From Morganella morganii (GTDB taxonomy: Bacteria > Pseudomonadota > Gammaproteobacteria > Enterobacterales > Enterobacteriaceae), in contig NZ_CP069157.1 of NCBI RefSeq assembly GCF_019243775.1, positions 2,987,418 to 3,051,417 of the forward strand: a stretch of DNA of 64,000 nucleotides. The letters run 5' to 3'. The position numbers and the translations under genes were made by a program. Under the pieces are notes generated by a model that was not told the origin of the DNA, ran no database searches, and saw only the letters and a program-made list of their open reading frames with translations. The first letter of the stretch is position 1. The number at the start of each line of letters is the position of its first letter. Below, piece by piece: positions 18,864-28,749 of this stretch.

Positions 18864-20261
18864 TTACATGACAGGTTTCAGGCGGGCGACAAAGTGACGC
18901 AGAACCGGTGGCTCATAGGTGAATGTCAGCCCTTTGATATCCGCCGCTTTCTCTTTCAGCCGGATAAAGGCATCCGCGATATAATCCATATGGTCATTGG
19001 TATAGACACGGCGCGGAATTGTCAGGCGCAGCAGCTCCATCGGTGACGGCTTCTGAATACCGGTTTCCGGGTCACGCCCCAGCAGCAGTGAGCCGATTTC
19101 CACCCCGCGGATGCCGGATTCCAGGAACAGCTCATTGTTCAAGGCATGCGCCGGGAACTGATCCCCCGGGATATGCGGCAGCATTTTCTTCGCATCGACA
19201 AAGACCGCATGGCCGCCGACCGGATACTGAATCGGGATCCCCGCTTCGCGCAGGCGCTCACCCAGATATTCCACCTGAGTGATACGGTAGCGGAGATAAT
19301 CCTCATCCATCCCCTCTTCCAGCCCGATAGCCAGCGCCTCCATATCACGTCCGGCGAGACCACCGTAGGTGACAAAGCCTTCCATCGGCACACAGCGGGT
19401 GCGCACTTCGTTAAACAGATCTTCGTCATCACGGAAACAGCACAGACCGCCGATATTCACCAGTGAGTCCTTTTTCGCCGACATTGTCAGCATATCGCCG
19501 TATTTATACATTTCTTTGACGATCTCTTTCACCGACTTATCCGCATACCCTTTTTCGCGCTGTTTGATAAACCAGGCGTTTTCACAGAAGCGTGCGGAGT
19601 CAATCACCACCGGGATATCATGCTTTTTGGCAATGTCATACACGGCTTTCATATTTGCCAGTGATATCGGCTGACCGCCGGAGCTGTTACAGGTCACGGT
19701 GGTGACAATTGCGGCCACATTTTTTGCGCCGTGCTCTGCGATTGCCGCATTGAGCAGATCTAAATCAAAATCCCCTTTCCAGTCATAATAGGTTGTTGTA
19801 TCAAAGGCTTTCGGTGTGACCACGTTGATCGCTTTCGCGCCGTTTAACTCCACATGGGCGGCAGTGGTATCAAAGTGGAAGTTAGAAATAAAGACCGGTT
19901 TATCCGCCCCGGCTTTACGGCGGCGGGCGATCAGTGACGGGAACAGGATTTGCTCGGCACCGCGCCCCTGGTGTGTCGGGATAGTGAACGGGTAGCCAAT
20001 CAGTTTTTTCACCTGATCACAGAGATGATAATAGTTACGGGAACCGGCATACGCCTCATCCCCCATCATCAGCCCGGCCCACTGGCGGTCACTCATGGCA
20101 CCGGTACCGGAATCGGTCAGCAGGTCAATAAAGACCACATCGCCCGGTAATAAAAACGGGTTATATCCGGCTTCTTTCAGGGCAACTTCCCGCTCATTAC
20201 GGGTTGTCATACGGATATTTTCAACCATTTTAATACGGAACGGTTCTGGAATACGTTTCAT
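18864..20261 (-). CDS. tnaA: Tryptophanase
   Basis: PLP-dependent enzyme that splits tryptophan into indole, pyruvate and ammonia. The ATG at 20261 follows GGAGAATAAAATA; earlier in-frame codons give a non-homologous tail. The 465-residue protein has [41 protein letters not shown], the PLP-lysine segment [13 protein letters not shown] and the end [16 protein letters not shown]. These choose tryptophanase over the related tyrosine phenol-lyase, which has a different sequence around HQGRGAENLL and its C terminus. The tnaC leader upstream confirms the call. Indole production is expected of the host. Confidence 0.96.
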   Translation of the reverse strand: MKRIPEPFRIKMVENIRMTTRNEREVALKEAGYNPFLLPGDVVFIDLLTDSGTGAMSDRQWAGLMMGDEAYAGSRNYYHLCDQVKKLIGYPFTIPTHQGRGAEQILFPSLIARRRKAGADKPVFISNFHFDTTAAHVELNGAKAINVVTPKAFDTTTYYDWKGDFDLDLLNAAIAEHGAKNVAAIVTTVTCNSSGGQPISLANMKAVYDIAKKHDIPVVIDSARFCENAWFIKQREKGYADKSVKEIVKEMYKYGDMLTMSAKKDSLVNIGGLCCFRDDEDLFNEVRTRCVPMEGFVTYGGLAGRDMEALAIGLEEGMDEDYLRYRITQVEYLGERLREAGIPIQYPVGGHAVFVDAKKMLPHIPGDQFPAHALNNELFLESGIRGVEIGSLLLGRDPETGIQKPSPMELLRLTIPRRVYTNDHMDYIADAFIRLKEKAADIKGLTFTYEPPVLRHFVARLKPVM

Positions 20262-20395
20262 TATTTTATTCTCCGGTTTCGGGCTGCCGGATATATTTAT
20301 CCGCTGCATTTTTTTGAAAAGAAAATACAGGAATGCAGCCACGTTATATCAGCGTGTTTTTAATTAGTTTTCGTGGTAAATACGCAGACGGAGAA

Positions 20396-20494
20396 TCACT
20401 CAGGGAAGAAATTGGAAATACGATGATCAATATTAAACCATGCCTGCACAAAGCAGACACCGGCAAGACGACTTGGGATGGATAAGAAATTCAT
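20396..20494 (-). CDS. tnaC: TnaC tryptophanase leader peptide
   Basis: 32-codon leader upstream of tnaA. It contains WFNIDHR, matching the conserved WFNID core of known TnaC peptides. Trp19, Asp23 and Pro31 have the same spacing as W12, D16 and P24 of E. coli TnaC (W to P 12 residues, D to P 8). As in Proteus TnaC, the Pro is not the last residue; one Glu follows before the stop. In E. coli the nascent peptide binds free tryptophan, stalls the ribosome at the stop codon and blocks Rho, switching on tnaA. The Lys before the Trp in E. coli is Ala here. Ribosome site AGAGGG. Confidence 0.88.
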   Translation of the reverse strand: MNFLSIPSRLAGVCFVQAWFNIDHRISNFFPE

Positions 20495-20822
20495 ACACAA
20501 AGCCCTCTGGGTGGATAAGTAATGCACAAAATTACATTGAATAATCCTTTTGTCTATGATGAACATCTCAAAATTGCCACATTAAACTATTAAATAATTA
20601 CGATGATTTCATAAAAAAAATCAAAATACATTAAGCGCAGCTAATCAATTGCTTCGGTAATTAATTACGCGTTCTTTTTTTATCTTCGCACGGCATGGAG
20701 AAAAATAAGAATAACATCAGAAAGCGTCCGGCTTGTTTGCTTTTTATGTATTCACAGAAAAAATAAACAACAATAACATTACGTATATAACAGTTAATTT
20801 AATTATCGGTTTTGCAGACAAT
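20495..20822 (-). promoter_or_regulatory. tna promoter region (no gene seen)
   Basis: AT-rich spacer between the ddh terminator and tnaC. The tna promoter must lie here on the minus strand, but I cannot fix its -35/-10 boxes. A half CRP-like site (CTGTGAATA) is present near 20750-20758 without a convincing second half. No open frame of note. Confidence 0.4.
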
Positions 20823-20848
20823 AAAAAAGGGATTTTCATCCCTTTTTT
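20823..20848. terminator. Terminator of ddh
   Basis: AAAAAAGGGAT and ATCCCTTTTTT form an 11 bp stem with a 4-base loop, flanked by A and T runs on both sides. It lies 26 bases after the ddh stop. Confidence 0.85.
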
Positions 20849-20874
20849 ATTACTGTTTTGTGACTGAAATATCA

Positions 20875-21768
20875 CTACACCAGTTTGCTGATCCAGCTGT
20901 TGATATCCCCGGCCAGGAAGTTTACCGGCGGGATTTCGATCACACTGTATGCACCCGGCTGCTGACGGCAGGCCGCCCGTGCCGAAGACACCATGAACTG
21001 GGAGGTCAGTGCCGGGTTATTGATGTGCATGCTGTATTCAAACAGCTGGTTATGGGTCTTACCGGACACGCCTTTGTGCGTCATGGAAACACCGTGTCCC
21101 ACATCTTTCAGGGCGTCCACACTGTCCACCTGACGGACGTGCGTCTCATCAGAGGCAAAATAGCTGTCGGCTTTCAGCGCGGCGGTCACGGTATCAATAT
21201 CATGCCCCGGCTCCAGCTCAACATAGACCATACGGCGGTGAACACCGGTGCCCAGCGGGATTGTCATGGAAAGTGCATCCTTCACACCGGGAATCGCTTT
21301 GGCGGCAACACTGTGCCCCATGCTCATCCCAGGCCCGAAGTTGGTGTACGTCAGCCCTTTCGGCGCCATTGCCTGCATCAGCGTGCGGATAATGGAATCC
21401 GACCCCGGATCCCAGCCTGCGGAGATGATCGCCGTACACTCACCGGTGCGGGCAATCGGGTCAAGGTGCTCTTTCAGCGCGACAATTTCACTGTGAACAT
21501 CAAAACTGTCCACGGTATTAATCCCCAGCGCGAGGATCTCTGAAGCAACCGCACGGATGGCGCGGGTCGGCGAGCACAGCAGTGCCACATCCACCTTGCC
21601 CAGTTCACGGATATCCGCCACCACCGGATACACGGAATCTGTATCAGCTGCAGACGGGTTGCGGCGCACAATCCCTGCAATCTCAAAATCAGCGGCAGCT
21701 TCCAGCGCCTCAATCGCATACTGTCCGATATTGCCGTAACCAACGACGGCGGCTCGTATTTTTTTCAC
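20875..21768 (-). CDS. ddh: meso-Diaminopimelate dehydrogenase
   Basis: NADPH-dependent enzyme that aminates tetrahydrodipicolinate straight to meso-diaminopimelate, a one-step branch of lysine and peptidoglycan synthesis, or runs the reverse. The likely start is GTG at 21768, giving KKIRAAVVGYGNIGQYA as the N terminus; an ATG at 21834 would add 22 non-homologous residues. The Rossmann motif GYGNIG, IVRRNPSA, CSPTRAI, SAGWDPGSDSIIRTLMQA and TNFGPGMSMGHS fit the family; 297 residues is within range. The branch is rare in enterobacteria but known in Proteus. Divergent from the MATE gene. Confidence 0.88.
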   Translation of the reverse strand: MKKIRAAVVGYGNIGQYAIEALEAAADFEIAGIVRRNPSAADTDSVYPVVADIRELGKVDVALLCSPTRAIRAVASEILALGINTVDSFDVHSEIVALKEHLDPIARTGECTAIISAGWDPGSDSIIRTLMQAMAPKGLTYTNFGPGMSMGHSVAAKAIPGVKDALSMTIPLGTGVHRRMVYVELEPGHDIDTVTAALKADSYFASDETHVRQVDSVDALKDVGHGVSMTHKGVSGKTHNQLFEYSMHINNPALTSQFMVSSARAACRQQPGAYSVIEIPPVNFLAGDINSWISKLV

Positions 21769-21967
21769 GGAATTCTCTCTGTCATCATTGATTAGTCTGA
21801 TAAGGAAATCATACTTATTTATGAAAGGAAACATTGATTTCTTAATTAGTTATGAAAAAAATGTTTTATTTTTCACCTTTCGCTATTCTCAGTAATATTA
21901 TCCTGGTAGAATCCGGCTCCCTGTATCCGTCCCGGAACAAAAATCACACTCTTTACAGAAGGTCGTC

Positions 21968-23314
21968 ATGCATCAGTCTGATGTGACAGAGCGCGGGCTC
22001 TTTTCCTTAAGCTGGCCGATTTTTATCGACCTGTTATTACACTTTTCCACCTTCCTGATTAATACCTGGATGGTCAGCCATGTGTCGTCAAAATATCTGG
22101 CGGCAATGGCGGTCGGCAATCAGGCGTTTGACCTGTTTATCACTATTTTCAACTTTATCAGTGTCGGGTGCAGTGTGGTGATCGCCCAGTATATCGGAGC
22201 GGGCAGACGGGATAAGGCCAGTCAGGCTATTCATATTTCCATCGCGTTTAACCTGCTGCTGGGATTATTGTCCGCCGGGTTTACCATTATTTTCGGCTAT
22301 AAAATTCTGGAACTGATGAATACGCCGGAACATCTGATGGAAGATGCCTTTAATTATCTGCATATTCTGGGGATCTGTTTAATTCCGGAAGCAGTAACCA
22401 TCATCCTAGCGGCCTGTCTGCGGGTTTACGGCAGAGCCAAACCGGCGATGTATGTCACGCTGGTCGCCAACGTGGTGACTGTCGTCGGTAACTGCATTGT
22501 GCTGTACGGCCTGTTCGGTCTGCCGCAGTACGGGCTGGTCGGTGTCGCCTGGTCCACGGTGGCAGGGCGTCTGATTGCCGTGGCGCTGCTGTGCGGCCTG
22601 CTCTTTTACGGTCTGCGGATTAAATTTGTGCCGCGCATGCTGTTTCACTGGTCCAAAAATATGCTGAAGCAGATCCTGCATGTCGGTCTGCCGTCTGCCG
22701 GGGAAAACCTGGTCTGGATGCTGCATTATATGGTCGCTATCGCCTTTATCGGACTGATGGGCGAGACCGCACTGGCGGCGCAGACCATCTACTTCCAGTT
22801 ATCACTGTTTATTATGTTGTTCGGAATAACCATCAGTATCGGGAATGAAATCCTGGTCGGGCATCTGGTCGGGGCAAAACGTTTTGAGGATGCCTATCAG
22901 CGCGGCATGAAAAGCCTGAAAACCGGCTTTTTCAGCACCATCCCGATTGTCTTTCTGTTCTGGCTGTTCCGCGACCACCTCGCTTACGGGCTGAGTGACG
23001 ATCAGGCGGTGATAAAACTGCTGCTGCCGCTGTTCCTGCTGTCAGTCTTCCTCGAACCGGGCCGGACCCTGAATATTGTGATGGTGAACGCCCTGCGTGC
23101 CGCCGGCGACGCCCGTTTCCCGCTCTGTACCGCCCTGTTCTTTATGTGGTGTGTGGCGCTGCCGGTCGGCTATGTGCTGGGGATCAAACTTGAGATGGGG
23201 ATACTGGGGATCTGGATTGGTTTTCTGTGTGATGAGTGGCTGCGCGGGCTCGTCAACACCTGGCGCTGGCGTTCGAAAAAATGGCAGTCAAAACGGCTGG
23301 ATATTGAGGGCTGA
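21968..23314 (+). CDS. MATE family efflux transporter
   Basis: 448-residue inner-membrane protein with 12 predicted helices in two MatE repeats. The N-terminal repeat begins LFSLSWPIFIDLLLHFSTFLINTWM and the second half holds LHVGLPSAGENLVWMLHY and LNIVMVNALRAAGDARFP. Family members expel drugs, dyes or metabolites by Na+ or H+ antiport. It resembles the YoeA/NorM-like branch, but no substrate can be named. It stands alone, divergent from ddh, with about 200 bp of AT-rich promoter region before it. Confidence 0.88.
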   Translation: MHQSDVTERGLFSLSWPIFIDLLLHFSTFLINTWMVSHVSSKYLAAMAVGNQAFDLFITIFNFISVGCSVVIAQYIGAGRRDKASQAIHISIAFNLLLGLLSAGFTIIFGYKILELMNTPEHLMEDAFNYLHILGICLIPEAVTIILAACLRVYGRAKPAMYVTLVANVVTVVGNCIVLYGLFGLPQYGLVGVAWSTVAGRLIAVALLCGLLFYGLRIKFVPRMLFHWSKNMLKQILHVGLPSAGENLVWMLHYMVAIAFIGLMGETALAAQTIYFQLSLFIMLFGITISIGNEILVGHLVGAKRFEDAYQRGMKSLKTGFFSTIPIVFLFWLFRDHLAYGLSDDQAVIKLLLPLFLLSVFLEPGRTLNIVMVNALRAAGDARFPLCTALFFMWCVALPVGYVLGIKLEMGILGIWIGFLCDEWLRGLVNTWRWRSKKWQSKRLDIEG

Positions 23315-23325
23315 TCCTCCGGCAG

Positions 23326-23355
23326 AATTCCTGCTGCGGCCGCGCAGCGGGAATT
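23326..23355. terminator. Hairpin after the MATE gene
   Basis: AATTCC-T-GCTGCG and CGCAGC-G-GGAATT form a 13 bp stem (one G-T pair) around GCCG. It lies 12 bases past the MATE stop but lacks a T tract, so it could terminate weakly or protect the 3' end. Confidence 0.5.
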
Positions 23356-23736
23356 ACCTGATAAACCAGCTGATAACACCACAACCAGGCAAATAAGAGA
23401 AAAAATACAGAGTTATGCTCTGATAAACAGCCATTAACGCAGTTTTTCGTGACTGCTGTCACGGGGTCTCATCACACTTTTTTATTTATGCATAACATAA
23501 TGCATACAAATCATATTCAATACTTTATTTAAATCAAATAGTTAGATAAGTATTTTTGTCTCTTTCCACCGCCGGACAATTTCTTGCTTTTTTCCCCCCT
23601 ATCCGCCCTATTTTTTATTTCCGGGAGAAAGTTTTTCTCCGGATTCTGCAAATACCCCTGAATTGTGAAAGGATTTTTCTGCTTCCCTTTCGGTACACTG
23701 AGCCGCATAACGGATTCGCGTATTTAAGGCTGAAAA
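23356..23736. other. Gene-free spacer before cyuA
   Basis: About 380 bp, AT-rich in the middle. It holds a short repeat TTATGCATAACATAATGCAT (23488-23507) that reads nearly the same on both strands and may be a regulatory site for the cysteine desulfidase gene. No supported ORF or RNA gene. Confidence 0.4.
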
Positions 23737-25044
23737 ATGGCAACACATCACACCCCTGCTCAATGGAACAATTTTGTCGCGGCACTGCGTCAGTCAGTCA
23801 AACCGGCGACAGGCTGCACCGAGCCGATTTCTCTGGCACTGGCCGCCGCGAAAGCCGCCGCCTGCCTCAGCGGTGCACCGACTAAAATCCGCTGCTATGT
23901 TTCCCCGAACCTGATGAAAAACGGCCTTGGCGTGACTGTTCCGGGAACAGGTATGACCGGCCTGCCGGTCGCTGCGGCACTCGGCGCTATCGGCGGACAG
24001 CCGGATGCCGGCCTGAATGTCCTGTGCGGGGTGACTGCGGACGATATCGCCGCCGGGAAAGCATTTCTTGCCTCCGGTGCGGTGTCTGTGGAAATCAAAG
24101 AGCCGTGCAGCCAGGTACTTTACTCTGAAGCCACCGTATACAGCGGTGACGAGCAGGCCACCGTCACTATCTGCGGCGATCATACCCATGTGACGGAAAT
24201 CAGCCACAACGGCACGATTATTTATCAGGATGATGCGGTCACACATCAGAGCGGCAGCGATAACCCGTTCGCGGATGCCTGCGCCCGTGATATTTATGAT
24301 TTTGCCACTCAGGCACCGGTTTCGATGATCAATTTTATGCGTCAGGCCGCTGATCTGAATGATGCCCTGGCCCGCGAAGGTATGTCCAACCCGTACGGAT
24401 TACAAATCGGCCGTTCGCTGGAAAAACAGCGTGAGCGCGGATTGCTGTCAAAAGACCTGCTGTCCGACATTATGATCCGCACCTCATCAGCCTCGGATGC
24501 CCGTATGGGCGGCGCACAGCTGCCTGCCATGAGCAACTCCGGCTCCGGTAACCAGGGGATCGCCGCTACCCAGCCGGTGGTGGTGGTCGCGGAATATTTA
24601 CAGGCGGATGAAGAACAGCTTATCCGTGCCCTGACATTGTCCCACCTGATGGCGATTTATATTCACAGCCAGTTCCCGCCGCTTTCCGCCCTGTGTGCGG
24701 CCACGACCGCCTCAATGGGGGCGGCAGCCGGTATCGCATGGTTATTTGAAGGGAAATATGAGCCGGTGGCGATGGCTATCAGCAGCATGATCGGGGATAT
24801 CACCGGTATTATCTGTGACGGTGCCTCCAACAGCTGCGCGATGAAAGTCTCCAGCGGTGTCAGTGCAGCCTATAAAGCGGTGCTGATGGCGATGAATCAG
24901 CAGTGTGTCGGCGGTAACGACGGCATCGTCTGTACCGATGTGGATAAATCCATTGCTAACCTCTGTGCGCTTGCCAGCCTGTCCATGCAGCACACCGACG
25001 TGCAGATTATTGAAATCATGGCAAACAAGGCAAAATCAGCCTGA
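23737..25044 (+). CDS. cyuA: L-cysteine desulfidase family protein (CyuA/YhaM)
   Basis: 435-residue enzyme of the UPF0597/CyuA family, which breaks cysteine into pyruvate, ammonia and hydrogen sulfide with an iron-sulfur cluster. Segments [52 protein letters not shown] and [16 protein letters not shown] carry the cluster cysteines and the serine-glycine loop related to serine dehydratases. In E. coli cyuA is next to the transporter cyuP and regulator cyuR; neither is adjacent here. It has its own promoter region and terminator, so it is probably monocistronic. Confidence 0.9.
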   Translation: MATHHTPAQWNNFVAALRQSVKPATGCTEPISLALAAAKAAACLSGAPTKIRCYVSPNLMKNGLGVTVPGTGMTGLPVAAALGAIGGQPDAGLNVLCGVTADDIAAGKAFLASGAVSVEIKEPCSQVLYSEATVYSGDEQATVTICGDHTHVTEISHNGTIIYQDDAVTHQSGSDNPFADACARDIYDFATQAPVSMINFMRQAADLNDALAREGMSNPYGLQIGRSLEKQRERGLLSKDLLSDIMIRTSSASDARMGGAQLPAMSNSGSGNQGIAATQPVVVVAEYLQADEEQLIRALTLSHLMAIYIHSQFPPLSALCAATTASMGAAAGIAWLFEGKYEPVAMAISSMIGDITGIICDGASNSCAMKVSSGVSAAYKAVLMAMNQQCVGGNDGIVCTDVDKSIANLCALASLSMQHTDVQIIEIMANKAKSA

Positions 25045-25085
25045 TTTTTCCGGGTTTGGCTTTTTAAGGAAGCCCCCTTTCCTTT

Positions 25086-25109
25086 ACCGGCCGCACCGGC
25101 CGGTTTTTT
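25086..25109 (+). terminator. Terminator after cyuA
   Basis: ACCGGCC-GCACC-GGCCGGT followed by TTTTTC. A clear intrinsic terminator 42 bases after the cyuA stop. Confidence 0.85.
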
Positions 25110-25134
25110 CATGCTTTATTTTTACAACGACCTG

Positions 25135-25152
25135 AGCGGGTGAATACCCGCT
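25135..25152 (-). terminator. Hairpin after yjiA
   Basis: AGCGGGT-ATTC-ACCCGCT lies directly after the yjiA stop read leftward. A T-rich stretch (TTGTAAAAATAAAG) comes only some bases later, so the termination strength is uncertain. Confidence 0.4.
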
Positions 25153-25156
25153 GTTA

Positions 25157-26116
25157 TCATGCCGTCAGCGTGGCAAACGCATTACGGATTTCCTGCTCCG
25201 GCAGTTGCATGCCGATAAAAATCAGCACACTCTGTTTTACATCATCCTCACGCCATTCGCGGTCAAAATCCGCACTGTAAAGACGCTGAACGCCCTGGAA
25301 TAACAGGCGGCGCGGCTCATCTTTAATCCAGAGTAACCCTTTGTAACGCAGCATATTATCGGCATAGCTGAGCAGAAGGGTCTCCATCGCGCGGGAAATG
25401 GCACTGATTTCCACCGGTTTATCCATGGTGATCACCAGAGACTGAATGTCATTCTGCTGTTTCGGTGCAAAGCGGAACAGCGGCTTGCTGACCTCCACAT
25501 TATCATCCAGCATAAAACCGCCGACATTAAACAGCAGATTCATGTCGATATCGCCGTTAATCACCTTATACACCGGCGCTTTGGCATTAATCCGCTGTAA
25601 CCGGGCGAGCAGCGCCTCATTATCCGGCTCAACGTCCGTTTTGGTCAGCAGAATGCGATCCGCGTAACCAATCTGCGCCTGGGCGATAGTGAACTGATCC
25701 AGCTGCTGCTGTGCATGTACTGCATCCACCAGCGTGATAATGCCGTCCAGCACATAGCGCTCACACAATTTTTCATTGGAGAAGAAGGTCTGTGTAATCG
25801 GGCCGGGATCAGCCATACCGGTGCATTCAATCACCAGGCGGTCAAAATCGATTTTGCCGCTGTCCAGGTTTTCACACAGGTCGAGCAGCGCATCTTCCAG
25901 CTCACTTGAGCGGCTGCAGCAGATACACCCGTTGCTCAGGGTTTTTATCTGCGTGGCGCGGTCACCGATAATTTCATCATCGATCGGCACCTCGCCGAAT
26001 TCATTTTCAATCACAGCAATTTTCTGCCCGTGCTCCTCGTGGAGAATATGGCGCAGCAGTGTGGTTTTACCGGCACCCAGGAAACCGGTCAGGATAGTCA
26101 CGGAGATAGGTTGCAT
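25157..26116 (-). CDS. yjiA: COG0523 family GTPase YjiA
   Basis: 319-residue P-loop GTPase of the CobW/COG0523 group, thought to insert or traffic metals such as zinc. The ATG at 26116 follows AAGGA. Walker A is GFLGAGKTTL, then ENEFGEVPIDDE, the metal-binding NGCICC at about residue 63, ECTGMADPGP, and the guanine-specificity LLTKTD. The match to E. coli YjiA is close along the full length. As in E. coli it lies downstream of btsT, but the small yjiX gene normally between them is absent: only 139 bp separate the two. Confidence 0.92.
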   Translation of the reverse strand: MQPISVTILTGFLGAGKTTLLRHILHEEHGQKIAVIENEFGEVPIDDEIIGDRATQIKTLSNGCICCSRSSELEDALLDLCENLDSGKIDFDRLVIECTGMADPGPITQTFFSNEKLCERYVLDGIITLVDAVHAQQQLDQFTIAQAQIGYADRILLTKTDVEPDNEALLARLQRINAKAPVYKVINGDIDMNLLFNVGGFMLDDNVEVSKPLFRFAPKQQNDIQSLVITMDKPVEISAISRAMETLLLSYADNMLRYKGLLWIKDEPRRLLFQGVQRLYSADFDREWREDDVKQSVLIFIGMQLPEQEIRNAFATLTA

Positions 26117-26255
26117 AATCGGGTCCTTCTTACAGACAGACAGCGGAACAAAGGCTGTCAGAGTAACAAATAACACGGATAATAAAAAAATATCCCCGTA
26201 CAATGTGACTGACATCATACGGGGGATGAGACTTCAGCGTTACTGCATGCTGTTA

Positions 26256-28406
26256 TCAGTGTGAGGAGGAGACTTTAATTCCCTCTTCCGGAACCGGGAT
26301 ATACGGTGTTTCGTTGTCAGTACGTTCCGGGTTTTTGCTCGCTTTCATCGCAGTACGGATGCCGTAGAAGATGATGCTGTACACAACAACCAGGAAGATA
26401 ATACTCAGACCGGCGTTGGTGTAGTTGTTCACCACGATGTGCTGCATATTGGCGACCTGCTCAGGCGTTAACGCGACACCTTCAGCAATACGGCGTTTGT
26501 ACTCATTCGCCAGCCAGAAGAAGCCTTCCAGTTGCGGGTTGTCACTGAACAGTTTCAGACCCAGCGCCCATGTGGTACAAATCAGCAGCCATACCGCAGG
26601 AATAGTGGTTACCCAGATATATTTGCTGCGCTTCATCTTAATCAGAACGACGGTGGACAGAACCAGGGCAACAGCCGCCAGCATCTGGTTGGAGATACCG
26701 AACAGCGGCCACAGGCTCTTAACGCCGCCCAGCGGATCGACCACGCCCTGATACAGCAGATAACCCCACAGACCCACGCAACCGGCAGTACCGATCACAC
26801 CGGCAATAAAGGAGTCAGTTTTCTTCAGGAACGGAACGAAGTTACCCAGCAGATCCTGGAGCATAAAGCGGCCGGAACGGGTACCCGCATCCAGTGCAGT
26901 CAGAATAAACAGTGCTTCAAACAGGATCCCGAAGTGATACCAGAAGCCCATATCCGCCGCAGGAATGATTTTGTGGAACACATGCGCGATACCTACCGCC
27001 AGTGTCGGTGCACCACCCGCACGGTTCAGAACAGACGGCTCACCGATATCTTTGGCGGTCTGTAAAATCTCTTCCGGCGAAATCACAAAGCCCCAGGAAC
27101 TGACCGTCGCGGCCGCCTGAGCGGTCACATCTTTCAGCTGTGCCATGATCATCGGTGCATCTGCGGTACCGAGGTTATGCAGATCCGGCATGGTGATACC
27201 CAGCGCCGCAGGCGGGGTGTTCATCGCAAAATAGAGACCCGGTTCGATAATGGAGGCTGCAACCAGCGCCATAATCGCCACAAAGGATTCCATCAGCATA
27301 GCGCCGTAACCGATATAACGGGCATCGGTTTCACAGGCCAGCAGTTTCGGTGTGGTACCGGAAGCAATCAGGGCGTGGAAGCCGGAAACCGCACCACAGG
27401 CAATAGTAATAAACAGGAACGGGAACAGAGCACCTTTCCAGACCGGACCGGTTCCGTCAACGAACTGTGTCATGGCCGGCATTTTCAGATCCGGGTTGAG
27501 GATAACGATACCCACAGCCAGACCGACGATAACACCGATTTTCAGGAAGGTTGCCAGATAGTCACGCGGAGCCAGAATCAGCCACACCGGCAGCAGAGCG
27601 GAAACAAACGCATAGCCGATCAGTGCATAAGTGATAGTGGTATCTTTAAAGGTCAGCGCAGGGCCCCAGTACGGGTCATGTGCAATCACACCACCGAACC
27701 AGATAGCCGCTACCAGCAGCACAATACCGATGACAGACACTTCACCGACACGTCCCGGCCGGAGATAGCGCATGTAGATCCCCATAAACAGGGCAATCGG
27801 CACAGTGGATACGACGGTGAACACCCCCCACGGACTTTCTGCCAGCGCTTTCACCACAATCAGTGCCAGCACGGCGAGGATGATGATCATAATCAGGAAG
27901 CAGCCGAAGAGCGCGATAGTGCCCGGCACGGTTCCCATCTCTTCTTTAACAATCTCACCCAGAGAGGCACCGTTACGGCGCGAGGAGATAAACAGCACCA
28001 TAAAGTCCTGTACCGCCCCCGCCAGCACCACACCGGCCAGCAGCCAGAGTGTGCCCGGCAGATACCCCATCTGCGCGGCAAGTACCGGCCCGACTAACGG
28101 ACCCGCACCGGCGATCGCGGCAAAGTGGTGACCGAACAGAACGTTACGGTTAGTCGGAACATAGTTCAGACCATCATTATTAATCACCGCCGGTGTTGAC
28201 CGGGTCGGATCCAGTTTCATAACCTTTGTTGCGATATACAGGCTGTAGTAGCGGTACGCCACCAGATAGACTGATACCGATGCAACAATGATCCATAATG
28301 CACTGACATGCTCGCCGCGGCGTAATGCGACAACGCCGAGACAGAAAGCACCTATAATCCCCAGGATAAACCAGGGAATGTGCTTAAATAAGCGATTAGA
28401 GTTCAT
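26256..28406 (-). CDS. btsT: Pyruvate/H+ symporter BtsT (CstA family)
   Basis: 716-residue inner-membrane carbon starvation-type transporter with many helices; BtsT imports pyruvate under BtsSR control in E. coli. HIPWFILGIIGAFCLGVV, the HHFAAIAGAGPLVGPVLA motif, FMVLFISSRRNGASLGE and the end ETPYIPVPEEG are near identical to E. coli BtsT and distinguish it from CstA. BtsSR is not in the window. It probably forms an operon with yjiA. A 343 bp spacer upstream must hold its promoter. Confidence 0.93.
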   Translation of the reverse strand: MNSNRLFKHIPWFILGIIGAFCLGVVALRRGEHVSALWIIVASVSVYLVAYRYYSLYIATKVMKLDPTRSTPAVINNDGLNYVPTNRNVLFGHHFAAIAGAGPLVGPVLAAQMGYLPGTLWLLAGVVLAGAVQDFMVLFISSRRNGASLGEIVKEEMGTVPGTIALFGCFLIMIIILAVLALIVVKALAESPWGVFTVVSTVPIALFMGIYMRYLRPGRVGEVSVIGIVLLVAAIWFGGVIAHDPYWGPALTFKDTTITYALIGYAFVSALLPVWLILAPRDYLATFLKIGVIVGLAVGIVILNPDLKMPAMTQFVDGTGPVWKGALFPFLFITIACGAVSGFHALIASGTTPKLLACETDARYIGYGAMLMESFVAIMALVAASIIEPGLYFAMNTPPAALGITMPDLHNLGTADAPMIMAQLKDVTAQAAATVSSWGFVISPEEILQTAKDIGEPSVLNRAGGAPTLAVGIAHVFHKIIPAADMGFWYHFGILFEALFILTALDAGTRSGRFMLQDLLGNFVPFLKKTDSFIAGVIGTAGCVGLWGYLLYQGVVDPLGGVKSLWPLFGISNQMLAAVALVLSTVVLIKMKRSKYIWVTTIPAVWLLICTTWALGLKLFSDNPQLEGFFWLANEYKRRIAEGVALTPEQVANMQHIVVNNYTNAGLSIIFLVVVYSIIFYGIRTAMKASKNPERTDNETPYIPVPEEGIKVSSSH

Positions 28407-28749
28407 AACGCACCTTAAATGTGACTGTGATAATCAAAAGGATCCGTATCCGTACGGAAAAAGTGTTTCAGCCGAATAAAATAGAAACTTCCTGCAAGTG
28501 TGTTTTATGATAGAAAAATCAAGGCGGGAAACGGGGATTATCCCGTAAGCGGTTGTATAGCAGATTAAGCGGTCACTTTTTACAGCCGGGCGGTTTTATC
28601 CGCCTCCCGGGACGGTAAAATTTGTGATCGGGTTAACGTTATGTTTTTTAAATTTTTTCGTGCTTTTTGTTAATTTTTTATGAAAGCGTGCTTTTATCCG
28701 CTTTTCTCCGTGATTTATGACCTGAAACCGACAGAAGACAGTAACCGAT
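28407..28749. other. Divergent promoter spacer btsT / DUF3592 gene
   Basis: AT-rich spacer without ORFs. ACGGG-GATTAT-CCCGT (around 28530-28546) is a small dyad. A TCACATTT half-site close to the btsT start might belong to a CRP site, but the other half is poor. I cannot place promoters with confidence. Confidence 0.4.

Noticed and set aside
18864-20261. Tyrosine phenol-lyase as identity of the PLP enzyme
   Set aside because: The conserved ends match tryptophanase and a TnaC leader lies upstream.
20812-21543. 243-codon rightward frame across the ddh 3' end
   Set aside because: Runs through the ddh terminator and is antisense to a well-supported enzyme.
27177-28097. 306-codon rightward frame opposite btsT
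   Set aside because: Composition (His, Asn, Gln, Arg-rich) is that of an antisense frame of a membrane protein gene; no signal or domain.
28407-28440. CRP site at the btsT start
   Set aside because: Only one half-site is good and it overlaps the ribosome-binding region.
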